DNA of 50,276 nt, from positions 1-50,276 of the forward strand of contig CAKZOK010000086.1 in the NCBI GenBank assembly GCA_937136415.1, read 5' to 3'. The notes below the pieces were generated by a model. The model had not been told where the DNA came from. It made no database searches and was given only the letters and a program-made list of their open reading frames with translations. This DNA is from an uncultured Cytophagales bacterium. GTDB taxonomy: Bacteria > Bacteroidota > Bacteroidia > Cytophagales > Bernardetiaceae. The translations under genes were made by a program, and so were the position numbers. Numbering within the stretch: position 1 is the stretch's first letter; each line of letters starts with the position of its first letter. Shown here piece after piece: positions 7,814 through 16,706 of this stretch.

Positions 7814-9160
7814 ATGAAAAAAAATATACTTATTTCTCTTAATAAAAAAATATCATATTATTTACTCTTAATTTTCTCATTTAGTTTTCTTGTCTTTTCT
7901 CTGATTTCTTGTGGTTCTTCTAAGAGTTTTCAAAGAGAAAAATTTAATGGATTTAGTTTTAAAAGACCAAACAAACGTGCTTTAGTTCTCAAATTTCAAT
8001 TAATTAATAATTTAATTGTTATTCCTGTCAGAATAAATGATTCGGATACGCTTCATTTTATTTTGGATAGTGGAGTGCAAAATATGCTTATTACTGAATT
8101 GGGAGTTGGCGATAAATTACAAGTAAATTACATCAAAGAAATCGAGCTTTCTGGTTTAGGGGCAGGCGAAACTTTGATGGCATATGCTTCTCCTAATAAT
8201 AATTTTAATATTTCTGGAATTATAGGGCATCATCAAGATTTGCTCATCTTAAAAGAAGATATTTTTCATCTTTCTTCTCGTTTTGGAATGCGCATTCACG
8301 GAATTATGGGCTATGGTATTTTTGCTGATTTTGTAGTGAAAGTAAATTATGAAAGCAAAACAATTACGTTTTATAATAAGAAAAAATATAAATACAAACC
8401 TCGTAAAAAAGATATAATTATTCCAATAGAAATAATTAATTTAAAACCTTATATTTGGGCAGAAATAAAACAAAATTCGGTTGTTTTGAATGATAATACT
8501 TCAGCTAAAATGGATACAACCACAATTCCGACCAAATTACTGATTGATACAGGAGGTAGCCATGCTATTTGGTTAGATGTTTCTTCCGACAAAAGGTTAC
8601 AAATTCCGATTAAAAAGAAAGAGGCGTATTTAGGAAAAGGAATGAGAGGCGATATTACGGGGCATTTGGGGCGTTCTGCAAAACTCAACTTGAGAGGTAT
8701 TGAGTTGAAAAACATAACAACGGCTTTTCCAGATTCATCTTCCATAGCAACTGTGAAAGGACAAGGAAAAAGAAATGGTAGTTTGGGGTCAGAAATTTTG
8801 AGGCGTTTTCATATTACGTTTGATTATTCAAAAAATAGAATGATTCTTAGACCAAATCGAAACTTTAAATCAAAATTTAATTATAATATGGCTGGAATAG
8901 AATTATCTACACCTGTTCCAGGGACAGCAATTTATTTGATTACCAATATAGAAAAAGATTCGCCTGTTTCGAAATTTGATGTGCAAATTAATGACCAAAT
9001 AGTAGCCATTAATGGCAGAAATGTCAATGAGTTTACGATTCATCAAATTTATGAACTCTTTAGAAGCAAAGAAGGACGAAAAATCGAACTTCGTTTGAGA
9101 AGAGATGGAGATGCCTTACATGAATGGTTTGTCGAATTTAGATTAGAAAATCCTATTTAA
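7814..9160 (+). CDS. Retropepsin-like aspartyl protease lipoprotein with PDZ domain
   Basis: A 448-residue envelope protein. It starts with a membrane segment and lipobox LISC (Cys33), implying lipid anchoring. Two aspartyl-protease-like lobes follow: FILDSG with Asp85 and LLIDTGG with Asp245, so both catalytic aspartates may be supplied by one chain. The C-terminal domain (about residues 355-445) is a PDZ domain (GTAIYLITNIEKDSPVSKF, INDQIVAINGRNVNEF). PDZ-bearing aspartyl proteases are common in Bacteroidota and presumably process envelope proteins, but substrates are unknown. The ATG start is directly before the signal sequence. Transcribed away from the hydrolase; no terminator is seen before the next gene, which starts 87 bp downstream. 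Confidence 0.85.
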   Translation: MKKNILISLNKKISYYLLLIFSFSFLVFSLISCGSSKSFQREKFNGFSFKRPNKRALVLKFQLINNLIVIPVRINDSDTLHFILDSGVQNMLITELGVGDKLQVNYIKEIELSGLGAGETLMAYASPNNNFNISGIIGHHQDLLILKEDIFHLSSRFGMRIHGIMGYGIFADFVVKVNYESKTITFYNKKKYKYKPRKKDIIIPIEIINLKPYIWAEIKQNSVVLNDNTSAKMDTTTIPTKLLIDTGGSHAIWLDVSSDKRLQIPIKKKEAYLGKGMRGDITGHLGRSAKLNLRGIELKNITTAFPDSSSIATVKGQGKRNGSLGSEILRRFHITFDYSKNRMILRPNRNFKSKFNYNMAGIELSTPVPGTAIYLITNIEKDSPVSKFDVQINDQIVAINGRNVNEFTIHQIYELFRSKEGRKIELRLRRDGDALHEWFVEFRLENPI

Positions 9161-9176
9161 AGAACAAAAAAATATT

Positions 9177-9184
9177 TATCTTTG
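9177..9184 (+). promoter_or_regulatory. Candidate Bacteroidota -7 box (TATCTTTG)
   Basis: TATCTTTG fits the TAnnTTTG consensus exactly and lies 63 bp before the start of the 9248 gene. No clear TTG element is seen at the expected -33 position, so support is partial. Confidence 0.4.
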
Positions 9185-9247
9185 TGCCTACAAAAAATCA
9201 CTATTAGATTTTATTAAGATACAAATTACCCATTCAATACATTTTTT

Positions 9248-9778
9248 ATGGATTACGGCTCTTTACTCAAAGACCTTTTAATTATTACACTACCAGCAGG
9301 AGCAGTTTTGTACGGTATGTTTTTGGTTGTTAAATCGTTTATAGGACGAGAAATGAATCAATCTTTATTGGAACTCAAATCTAAAAATAGTGAAATTGCA
9401 CTTCCTATTCGTTTGCAGGCTTATGAACGAATGGCGATTTTTTTAGAACGAAATTCTGTCAATAATTTGATTCCTCGCCTTACTGAAGGAGGGCAATCGG
9501 CTGCCGAATTGCATCAGATTTTGTTATTTACAATTCGTGAAGAACTCAATCATAATGTTGCACAACAGATTTATATTAGCCAACCTGCTTGGGAATATAT
9601 CAAAAGCGCAGTTGAGGAATTTATTTCTATCATCAATCAGGCTTCTAGAGAAGTTCCTGAAGGAGCAACAGCTTTTGACCTTTCAAGACATATTTTTGAG
9701 TTGCAAGGAAGCAAGGAAATTTCTCAAAATGAGGCAGCTCTTCAATTTATGAAAGAAGAAATTCAACAGTATTTTTAG
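9248..9778 (+). CDS. Conserved Bacteroidota membrane-anchored protein
   Basis: A 176-residue protein with one N-terminal membrane segment (residues about 10-30) and a soluble helical domain. The pattern LPIRLQAYERMAIFLERN, followed by a helical core and a final LSRHIFELQGSKE segment, resembles a family found across Bacteroidota that I recall as DUF7935; that name is from memory and tentative. No catalytic motif is visible. A TATCTTTG promoter-like box precedes it. A GTTGTTGG hairpin and a terminator follow. Function unknown. Confidence 0.75.
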   Translation: MDYGSLLKDLLIITLPAGAVLYGMFLVVKSFIGREMNQSLLELKSKNSEIALPIRLQAYERMAIFLERNSVNNLIPRLTEGGQSAAELHQILLFTIREELNHNVAQQIYISQPAWEYIKSAVEEFISIINQASREVPEGATAFDLSRHIFELQGSKEISQNEAALQFMKEEIQQYF

Positions 9779-9865
9779 AAAAAAAGGTGGTGTTACACAA
9801 AGTATGATTTTTTTAAAGCATTTTAGAATAGCAAAATTATATAACTAAAAACTACCCACAATGCC

Positions 9866-9899
9866 GTTGTTGGTGTTTTAGCGAAGCGACACCAACAAC
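9866..9899. repeat. GTTGTTGG hairpin, copy 1
   Basis: The arms GTTGTTGGTGT (9866-9876) and ACACCAACAAC (9889-9899) pair perfectly over 11 bp around a 12-nt loop that starts TTTAGCG. A second copy at 27180-27208 keeps the loop start and has a compensatory base-pair change in the stem. It has no T-run, so it is not a standard terminator. Confidence 0.65.
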
Positions 9900-9990
9900 C
9901 AAATAACTTATCATACTTTTTACAACACCACTGAAAAAAATACATACTATTAGACACTTTCTAAAATTAAGTATGAAAAAAGTATTTATA

Positions 9991-10028
9991 AATGACACTT
10001 TCTAGTCTTTGAGAGTGTCATTTTTTTT
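9991..10028. terminator. Hairpin terminator between convergent genes
   Basis: AATGACACTTTC and GAGAGTGTCATT form a 12-nt stem with one imperfect pair, followed by a run of eight T. It serves the 9248-9778 gene and lies just beyond the 3' end of the ACMSD gene. Confidence 0.75.
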
Positions 10029-10057
10029 ATTGTAATTATGAAAGAAAAATATTTTTT

Positions 10058-11161
10058 TTAAATTTTATCCCACGATTGCATAAAAGCAAAATCTGATTTT
10101 TTCAGACCTAGCCAATCTAAAGCCGAACCACTCAATAATTGTTCTTTTTGTTTGTCTGTATAATTCATCGAATGAATCAATTTTCCAGGTTGTAGTTCGC
10201 CCAAAGGAAAAGGATAATCTGTACCCAAACAAATTTTGTCAGCTCCCATTAAATTAACTACATAATCCAACATTTCGGGGCTATGAACCAAAGAATCTAA
10301 ATAAAATTTGCCCAAATAATCTTTGGGTGAAATAGCATTATCAACAGCACACAAATCTGGACGAACATCAAAACCGTGCTGAATACGACCAATCGTGGCA
10401 GGAAAAGAACCTCCACCATGAGCAAAGGCAACTTTTAGATTAGGCAATTTTTCAAAAACACCTCCAAAAATCATCGAACAAATAGCCAGACTTGTTTCGG
10501 CAGGCATTCCGACAAGCCAAGGAAGCCAATATTTGGGCATTTTGCTTGTTCCCATCATATCCCAAGGGTGAACAAAAATAGCTGCGCCAAGCTCTTCAGC
10601 AGCTTGAAAAATAGGAAATAACTCGGGTGCATCTAAATTCCAATCCATAATATGTGAGCCAATTTCGACACCTGCCAATCCCAAATCTTTTACACATCGC
10701 TCTAATTCTTTGATGGCTAAATCGGGTGATTGCATAGGAAGTGTTCCCAAACCAACAAAACGGTCAGGATAATCTTTTACAATTCCTGCAATATGTTCAT
10801 TTAACATTTTGGACAAATCCCAAGTATGCTCTGGTTTTGCCCAATATCCAAACATAACAGGAACAGTAGATAAAACTTGCACATCAACATGTTGATGATT
10901 GCATTCTTGCATTCTTCGTTCTGCTGACCAACAATTATCCTCTACTTCACGAAAAAAACGGTCGTCCATCATCATACGAGCGCAACAAGGTTTGTGATGT
11001 TCCAAATGAATAAAACCACCATAACCATAACGTTCACGTAAATTGGGCAAACGTTCGGGCAAAATATGTGTATGAATATCTATCGTAAAAAGATTCGATT
11101 TGGGTGTAAATAGTTCTTTTTTATTTTGTGGTGTATTAGGAGCGTCTGAATTTTGTGGCAT
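10058..11161 (-). CDS. 2-amino-3-carboxymuconate-6-semialdehyde decarboxylase (ACMSD-like amidohydrolase)
   Basis: A cytoplasmic metal-dependent decarboxylase of the amidohydrolase superfamily. In the kynurenine pathway ACMSD diverts the tryptophan-degradation intermediate ACMS from quinolinate toward 2-aminomuconate semialdehyde. Metal and catalytic residues fit: His30-x-His32 (DIHTHILP), His198 in HPWDMMG, His248 in AHGGGSFP and Asp315 in GTDYPFPLGE. The HPWDMMG, WLPWLVGMPAET and YPFPLGE stretches are nearly diagnostic for ACMSD as against other amidohydrolases. The N-terminal 20 residues are a low-complexity extension. No other kynurenine-pathway gene is in the window. The start is an ATG and the gene is monocistronic. 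Confidence 0.88.
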   Translation of the reverse strand: MPQNSDAPNTPQNKKELFTPKSNLFTIDIHTHILPERLPNLRERYGYGGFIHLEHHKPCCARMMMDDRFFREVEDNCWSAERRMQECNHQHVDVQVLSTVPVMFGYWAKPEHTWDLSKMLNEHIAGIVKDYPDRFVGLGTLPMQSPDLAIKELERCVKDLGLAGVEIGSHIMDWNLDAPELFPIFQAAEELGAAIFVHPWDMMGTSKMPKYWLPWLVGMPAETSLAICSMIFGGVFEKLPNLKVAFAHGGGSFPATIGRIQHGFDVRPDLCAVDNAISPKDYLGKFYLDSLVHSPEMLDYVVNLMGADKICLGTDYPFPLGELQPGKLIHSMNYTDKQKEQLLSGSALDWLGLKKSDFAFMQSWDKI

Positions 11162-11329
11162 TCTTTGTTGTATAAAATTCTTATTGTAAAATCTTAAAAG
11201 TAGTCTAAATTAAAGAATTGTGAAGGGTTTTCAAAACAATGTTTTTTTGTGATATAAATTTTGAACATTTTTGTAATCTTATTTACGACTTTTCCAAAAT
11301 TTTAAGAAAATAAATAATCGAAAAAATCG

Positions 11330-11337
11330 TATCTTTA
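11330..11337 (+). promoter_or_regulatory. Candidate -7 box upstream of porU
   Basis: TATCTTTA resembles TAnnTTTG with one difference and lies 94 bp before the chosen porU start. No TTG is seen at the -33 distance; weak evidence. Confidence 0.25.
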
Positions 11338-11431
11338 CAAACTATTTTATCAATCAAAAACTTGATAATCAGTGTTATAATCATAAAAAAACGATTTGTT
11401 TTATCAAAAAATACATATAAAAATAATTCCT

Positions 11432-14400
11432 ATGAATTTTCAGAGTTTAAGATATAGTTCTAAAAACCTTCAGTATTTCTTTTTGATTATTTTCTTTTTT
11501 CTTTTTTCTACTGCTTTTGCTCAAAATTCTGTGCTTGCTGATGGGCAAATTTTAAAACTCAAAATAGAAAAAAAAGGAGTACATCAAATTACGTTTCAAG
11601 ACCTTCAAACAGCAGGGATAGATGTTGCTTCTATCAACCCAACAACTATTCAAATATTTGGAAATGGAGGTGCAATGTTGCCACAAGCCAATTCGGCAGC
11701 TCGTATTTCGGATATAAAAGAAAATGCAATTTATGTAGAGTTGGGAAATGATGCTATTTTTAATGCAGGAGATTATATCTTATTTTATGCAGAATCGGCA
11801 AATACTCACAAATACAATTCTCAAGCAAATGATATATTAAAATTTGAATTTGAGAAAAATTTGTATGATGATTTTAATTATTATTATTTAAAAATTGGAA
11901 ACCAAACAGGAAAGCGAATCCAGACAGCCGAAAACCTAACTGGAGGTGTAAAAATCAGAACTTATAACGAAATAGCTCACCACGAATTAGACCAAGTAAA
12001 TATTATCGGTAGTTTGAGAAACTCTGGTGGTGGAGGCTCAGGAAGAATGTGGTTTGGAGAACGGTTTGATTTTATAACAGAAGAAACCATTAATTTTGAG
12101 TCCGAAGGATTGGTTAGCTCTCGCCCTGTTTTTTTACGAGCTTCTGCGATGGCTTATTCGGCTCGTGCGAGTGAGTATAGTTTGTCGCTTGCAGGTCAAA
12201 ATATTGGAATACTTCCTATTGCAGCCTCCCAAATTTCGACCTACTCTAAAAAAGGAAACATAAAAACAACTACTTTTTCATCGACACTTAGTTCTTCATC
12301 GGCTTCTCTGCCTGTCAAAATTACCTATAACAAAACAGATAATGAAGCCTTCGGACATTTAGATTATCTAACTTTAGAGTTTACTCGTAATCTATCTTTT
12401 TACAAACAAAATACACATTTTCGTTCTGTTGTTTCTTCTCAAAATGAAATTAGTAACTTCGAATTTGCTGAAAAAACATCTTCTATGCGTGTTTGGAACA
12501 TTACAGATTTGTTTTCTATTCAAGAAATTTCTCCTAATTCTTCTAATCAAAATGAGTATGTTGTTCGCACAGGCAAAAAAATAAATGAATTGGTAGCCTT
12601 TGATATAAATCAAGAATTGCCAAAACCGATAGAGATTGTATCTATTGCAAATCAGAATTTACATAATTTTTCTACACCCAATTTTGTAATTATTACACAT
12701 CAAGACTTTTTGGAGGCTGCCCAAAAATTAGCTGCTTTTCATCGCCAAAATGATGATTTGGAAGTTTTGGTAGTAACCGTAAATCAGATTTGGAATGAAT
12801 TTTCATCTGGCAAACAAGATGTTGTGGCGATGCGTGATTTTGTTCGTTTTTTATATAAAAAACAAAGTAACAAATTGCATTATTTACTCCTTTTTGGAGA
12901 TACAAGTTATGACTACAAAAATAGAGTCACTTCGAATAATAATTTTGTTCCTATTTATCAGGCTAGAGAATCGTTAGAGCCTGTCGAAACATTTTCTTCA
13001 GAAGATTTTTTTGGGCTTTTGGAAGACAATGAAGGAGAATGGGCAGAAGATTTTCAAGCACAACAAGAAGATTTAGACATCGGCATTGGTCGTATTCCTG
13101 TCAGAAGTACAAATCAGGCTAACTTAGTTGTCGACAAAATTATTGGTTATTCGCTTCCCCAAACATTAGGAAATTGGAGAAACAAAGTTGTCTTTGTAGC
13201 AGATGATGGAGATAATAATATTCATCTAAGGGATTCTGAACAGCTTATTGATATTATTGAAAGCTATAATGGTTATCAAGCAGAAAAGTTATATGTTGAT
13301 GCTTTTCCTCAAATTTCGACTTCAAATGGAAAGTATTCGCCAAAAGTACGTGAGAAATTAAATGAGAATGTAAATGAGGGGTCTTTGATTGTCAATTATA
13401 TGGGACACGGTTCGGAGTCTAGTTTGGCTACCGAAGCAGTTGTTGATTTGGCTTCCATTTCGAATTGGAAAAACCTCAATAATTTGCCTTTATTTGTTAC
13501 GGCTACCTGCGAGTTTGGGCGTTATGATAACCCTGATGTTTTTTCGGTGGGAGAAAGACTCATGACAAATGAAGATGGAGGTGGAATTGCTTTGGTAACA
13601 ACGACACGCCCCGTAACAGCTTCGACAAATTTTATTTTAGCAAAAGCATTTTATAATAATGTTTTTGAGCGTTTGCCAAATGGAGAAATGCCACGTTTGG
13701 GAGATATTATTAGAGCAACTAAAAATGAGAGCCTATCAAAACTAAATAGAAATTTTACACTGTTGGGCGACCCTGCATTGCGTCTAAATTATCCAAAAGA
13801 AGAAGCCATTATTACACAAATAAAAACAAATGGAGGTATTTCAGAATCTGTAAAAGCATTGGATAAGGTTACTTTAAATGGACAAATTGTAAATAATGGC
13901 ATTCTAAGTTCTGATTTTAATGGAGATTTGGATATTACTATTTTTGATAAACCTGCCGAGCTTCGAACCTATGGTGACGAATCTCAAGCAATGCCTTATA
14001 CAGCGTGGCAAAATATTTTATACAAAGGAAAAGTCAAGATTAATGAAGGAAAATTTGAAATTACATTTATCGTTTCGAAGGATATAAATTACAATTTAGC
14101 AGCAGGAAGAGTGACTATGTACGCACAACACGAATCACAAAACCGAGATGCAAATGGGTTTTTTGGAATACAAATTGGAGCAAGTAACAACAACGCACCA
14201 ATAGATAATACAGCACCAACAGCACAAATTTGGATAGAAGACAAAACCTTTGTTTCGGGTGCAAAAGTACCTTCAAATACAATGCTTTTGGCAGAAATAA
14301 ATGATGAAAATGGAATTAATCTAACAGGTTATGGTGTAGGAAGAGAAATAAGAGCTGTCTTAGATGGGGAAACTGCACAAACATTTATTTTGAATGATTA

Positions 14401-14866
14401 TTTTGAATATCAAGAAGGTAGCTTTCAGAATGGAACAATCGCTTTTCCATTGCAAGATTTGGCAGTAGGAAAGCACACACTTGCCTTTACAGTTTGGGAT
14501 AATTATTCGAACCCGACTACGATTGAAGTTGATTTTTATGTAGAAAATAAGCCGATTGAAATTACAGAAATAACACCTTTTCCTAATCCTTTTTGGAGTA
14601 GTGTAGATTTTAATGTGCTTCATACACGCACAGGTGATGATATTGAAGTGATTTTGGTAGTTTATGATATTTTGGGGAGAGCAGTCAGAACGATTCGTCA
14701 AGATTATACAAACAATAACGGAAACTTCTCAAATCTTTCGTGGAATGGACGAGGAAATGAAGGTAATCTTGTCAAAAATGGAATGTATATCTGCAAAATT
14801 TATATTCGTTCACTTCAAGATGAAGCTATCGGAACGGGTACAGTGAAAGTAATTTTGAATAGGTAA
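11432..14866 (+). CDS. porU: Type IX secretion system sortase PorU (C25 peptidase)
   Basis: A cell-surface gingipain-like cysteine protease that removes the C-terminal sorting domain of T9SS cargo and attaches A-LPS. The ATG at 11432 is followed by a type I signal peptide ending STAFAQ. The C25 catalytic pair is His659 in NYMGHGSES and Cys693 in TATCEFGRYDNPD; TATCEFG is characteristic of PorU. The C-terminus (PNPFWSSVDFNVLH, then VYDILGRAVRTI, WNGRGNEGNLVKNGMYICKI) is a FlgD-like/T9SS C-terminal domain. The length of 1144 residues matches PorU. The frame continues to a TTG at 11396, which is unlikely as a start. porV is not adjacent here, although it is in many relatives. Its presence implies a functional T9SS elsewhere in the genome. 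Confidence 0.93.
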   Translation: MNFQSLRYSSKNLQYFFLIIFFFLFSTAFAQNSVLADGQILKLKIEKKGVHQITFQDLQTAGIDVASINPTTIQIFGNGGAMLPQANSAARISDIKENAIYVELGNDAIFNAGDYILFYAESANTHKYNSQANDILKFEFEKNLYDDFNYYYLKIGNQTGKRIQTAENLTGGVKIRTYNEIAHHELDQVNIIGSLRNSGGGGSGRMWFGERFDFITEETINFESEGLVSSRPVFLRASAMAYSARASEYSLSLAGQNIGILPIAASQISTYSKKGNIKTTTFSSTLSSSSASLPVKITYNKTDNEAFGHLDYLTLEFTRNLSFYKQNTHFRSVVSSQNEISNFEFAEKTSSMRVWNITDLFSIQEISPNSSNQNEYVVRTGKKINELVAFDINQELPKPIEIVSIANQNLHNFSTPNFVIITHQDFLEAAQKLAAFHRQNDDLEVLVVTVNQIWNEFSSGKQDVVAMRDFVRFLYKKQSNKLHYLLLFGDTSYDYKNRVTSNNNFVPIYQARESLEPVETFSSEDFFGLLEDNEGEWAEDFQAQQEDLDIGIGRIPVRSTNQANLVVDKIIGYSLPQTLGNWRNKVVFVADDGDNNIHLRDSEQLIDIIESYNGYQAEKLYVDAFPQISTSNGKYSPKVREKLNENVNEGSLIVNYMGHGSESSLATEAVVDLASISNWKNLNNLPLFVTATCEFGRYDNPDVFSVGERLMTNEDGGGIALVTTTRPVTASTNFILAKAFYNNVFERLPNGEMPRLGDIIRATKNESLSKLNRNFTLLGDPALRLNYPKEEAIITQIKTNGGISESVKALDKVTLNGQIVNNGILSSDFNGDLDITIFDKPAELRTYGDESQAMPYTAWQNILYKGKVKINEGKFEITFIVSKDINYNLAAGRVTMYAQHESQNRDANGFFGIQIGASNNNAPIDNTAPTAQIWIEDKTFVSGAKVPSNTMLLAEINDENGINLTGYGVGREIRAVLDGETAQTFILNDYFEYQEGSFQNGTIAFPLQDLAVGKHTLAFTVWDNYSNPTTIEVDFYVENKPIEITEITPFPNPFWSSVDFNVLHTRTGDDIEVILVVYDILGRAVRTIRQDYTNNNGNFSNLSWNGRGNEGNLVKNGMYICKIYIRSLQDEAIGTGTVKVILNR

Positions 14867-14907
14867 ATTTTTACTTTTTTCTAAACTTTGACATTCCTTT
14901 CAAAAGG

Positions 14908-14953
14908 CTGTCAATAGTTTTACTTATAACTATTGATAGAGTTATTTTTTTAG
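14908..14953 (+). terminator. Terminator after porU
   Basis: CTGTCAATAGTT and AACTATTGATAG pair over 12 positions with one G-T wobble, followed by a T-rich run. It ends only about 20 bp before the next gene, so that gene probably needs its own promoter or readthrough. Confidence 0.6.
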
Positions 14954-14971
14954 TATTATAAATTTTATTTA

Positions 14972-15418
14972 ATGAAAAATTTTTTCTTTGCGTTTTTTCT
15001 TTGTTTTTCTACTTTTGTAAAAGCAGATACTTTAGATTATTGGCAAGTTGATTATTATTCTATTTTGGACAAAATTGAAGTAGCAAGGTTTAGTGTTTTA
15101 GATAATGAAAGAGACATTATTCTAAAAATAAATAATTTTAATAATCTAAATATTGCGTATGATTATTTGACTGTAAATTATTACAGTGATACTCCTTGTA
15201 TGGAGTGTGAGAGCTATATTTTTGTTGAAAATACTAGAGAACAAGTCATAACAAAAGGAAAACAGGTAGGAACATCAAAGCCCATTAAAATTTTGATGGG
15301 AGATATAATAAAATACTATCGTTCAACCAAAAATAAGTATTATGATTTTTTCTATATAAAAAAAAGTCCTTATGGAAAGGTGGTAAAAACGCTATTATTT
15401 AGGCTAAAATTGAAATAA
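14972..15418 (+). CDS. Small exported protein, unknown
   Basis: A 148-residue protein with a probable signal peptide (MKNFFFAFFLCFSTFVKA, cleavage near residue 18). The mature part is about 130 residues, aromatic-rich (many Tyr/Phe) and contains a CMEC pair (TPCMECESYIFVEN) that could bind metal or form a disulfide. Predicted mostly beta by its alternating pattern. I recognise no family. It follows porU but a hairpin terminator separates them. It converges with the propeller lipoprotein gene across a perfect palindromic terminator. AT content is like its neighbours. Confidence 0.6.
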   Translation: MKNFFFAFFLCFSTFVKADTLDYWQVDYYSILDKIEVARFSVLDNERDIILKINNFNNLNIAYDYLTVNYYSDTPCMECESYIFVENTREQVITKGKQVGTSKPIKILMGDIIKYYRSTKNKYYDFFYIKKSPYGKVVKTLLFRLKLK

Positions 15419-15453
15419 ATGATAAGATAAATTGTTTAAGAATGTACATTTTC

Positions 15454-15490
15454 CCTTATAATTGGGTTTGCAAACCCAATTATAAGGAAA
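15454..15490. terminator. Perfect 34-bp palindrome, bidirectional terminator
   Basis: CCTTATAATTGGGTTTG and its exact reverse complement abut with no spacer (15454-15487), followed by an A-run and preceded by T's. It lies between two convergent genes. Confidence 0.75.
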
Positions 15491-15514
15491 AAAAACTAGC
15501 CTTTGTTTCAATAT

Positions 15515-16582
15515 TTACTTAAAACAAATATCATTCGGAATAATTCCTACTTTATAGCGTTCTACTTCTCTTTTTGTCTGTAAATCATATTCAAAAATAT
15601 AACCTTCTTGTTGATAATCTAAAGCATCGGCAAAAAGCAAGCGTCCATTTTTTGGAGAAATAACAGCATTATAAATAAGTGAGTTTTGAGTTCCTAATCC
15701 TTCAATAAAAGGTGTTTGAGGAAGGCGAGAATCTGTTTGAAAAGTAGAAATTTGATACAAATCATTATCATAAATCCAATACAAATCGTTGTTATAAATA
15801 CTCAAAAATTGTGGTCTTTTTTCTTCATCAAATACTCTGCTTTCTGTTCGTCTGACATCTGAAAGTGATGAGGTGATTAGTTTGGCTCGCTCTGTATCCG
15901 ACCCTGATGCCAAAATCCAAACTCTGTTTTGGGCTGCATCTGCGACGATGCTTTTTGCTCCTGCTGGCGTAGTAATACTATGTACAATGTGGTCATTTCT
16001 GGAATCAATAACCCAAACTTTATCTGCTTCTTGAGAGCTTACCCAAACATAATTGCCTAGTTTTACCATTTTTTCTGTCCAGCCTGTTGTACGGATTTCT
16101 CCTTCAATTTCATTGTTTTCTAAGTCAATAATATAAATTAAATCTCTGTAAATAGTTGTTACATAGGCTTTTGAATCATTTATTCCGATAAAATAACGAG
16201 GCGAATACAGATTTTCGATAGTTCCTATTTTTTCTAATGTTGTAGGGTTTACAACTTCTACTTTTTGCGAATTATTAACTACAATATATCCTTTTCCGTT
16301 ATGAATTGTCATTGATTGAGCTACATTTCCCAACGGTTCATCATTTACTCTTTCAAAAATATTATTTTCTATTCTTCCTCTATCAATTCCATTTTGATGA
16401 ATAAAAGAAACTGTTCCTTTTCCCCAGTCAAAATTTCCTTCATTGATTATAAAAAAGCCATTTTGATAATTTTTTGAAGGCTCTCCTTCATCTACTCCAA
16501 TAGGCGATTGTCCATCAATTTCACAAGAAAAAAGAGAGAGAGAGAGAATAAAAAAATAAGAAAGATATAATAAATTTTTCAT
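15515..16582 (-). CDS. YncE-like beta-propeller lipoprotein
   Basis: A 355-residue protein with a lipoprotein signal (LSLSLFSC, Cys20). The rest is a seven-blade-type propeller with repeated strands such as GKGYIVVNNSQKVEVVNPTTLEKIGTI, SKAYVTTIYRDLIYIIDLENNEIEGEI and NYVWVSSQEADKVWVIDSRNDHIVHSI. This is the YncE/DUF5074 class of Bacteroidota. Members often sit near TonB-dependent receptors and may bind ligands at the surface; no receptor gene is next to it here, so the role stays open. An AG dinucleotide run near 16540 encodes the LSLSL of the signal peptide. Starts with ATG; transcribed just after the ABC transporter gene on the same strand (124-bp gap). Confidence 0.85.
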   Translation of the reverse strand: MKNLLYLSYFFILSLSLFSCEIDGQSPIGVDEGEPSKNYQNGFFIINEGNFDWGKGTVSFIHQNGIDRGRIENNIFERVNDEPLGNVAQSMTIHNGKGYIVVNNSQKVEVVNPTTLEKIGTIENLYSPRYFIGINDSKAYVTTIYRDLIYIIDLENNEIEGEIRTTGWTEKMVKLGNYVWVSSQEADKVWVIDSRNDHIVHSITTPAGAKSIVADAAQNRVWILASGSDTERAKLITSSLSDVRRTESRVFDEEKRPQFLSIYNNDLYWIYDNDLYQISTFQTDSRLPQTPFIEGLGTQNSLIYNAVISPKNGRLLFADALDYQQEGYIFEYDLQTKREVERYKVGIIPNDICFK

Positions 16583-16706
16583 AGGATTTGGATTATTTGT
16601 AAAACAGATGTTTTGTCTATTAGATTTTCAAACAAACTAGGAAGCCTGTTATAGATTAGTAAATTACGAACTATAAAAGCAAAAAATTTGCCGTAGTTGT
16701 TATATT

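Noticed and set aside
16530..16560. AG dinucleotide run as a phase-variable microsatellite
   Set aside because: The run is short (about seven dinucleotides), and it simply encodes the LSLSL core of the lipoprotein signal peptide; no out-of-frame evidence.
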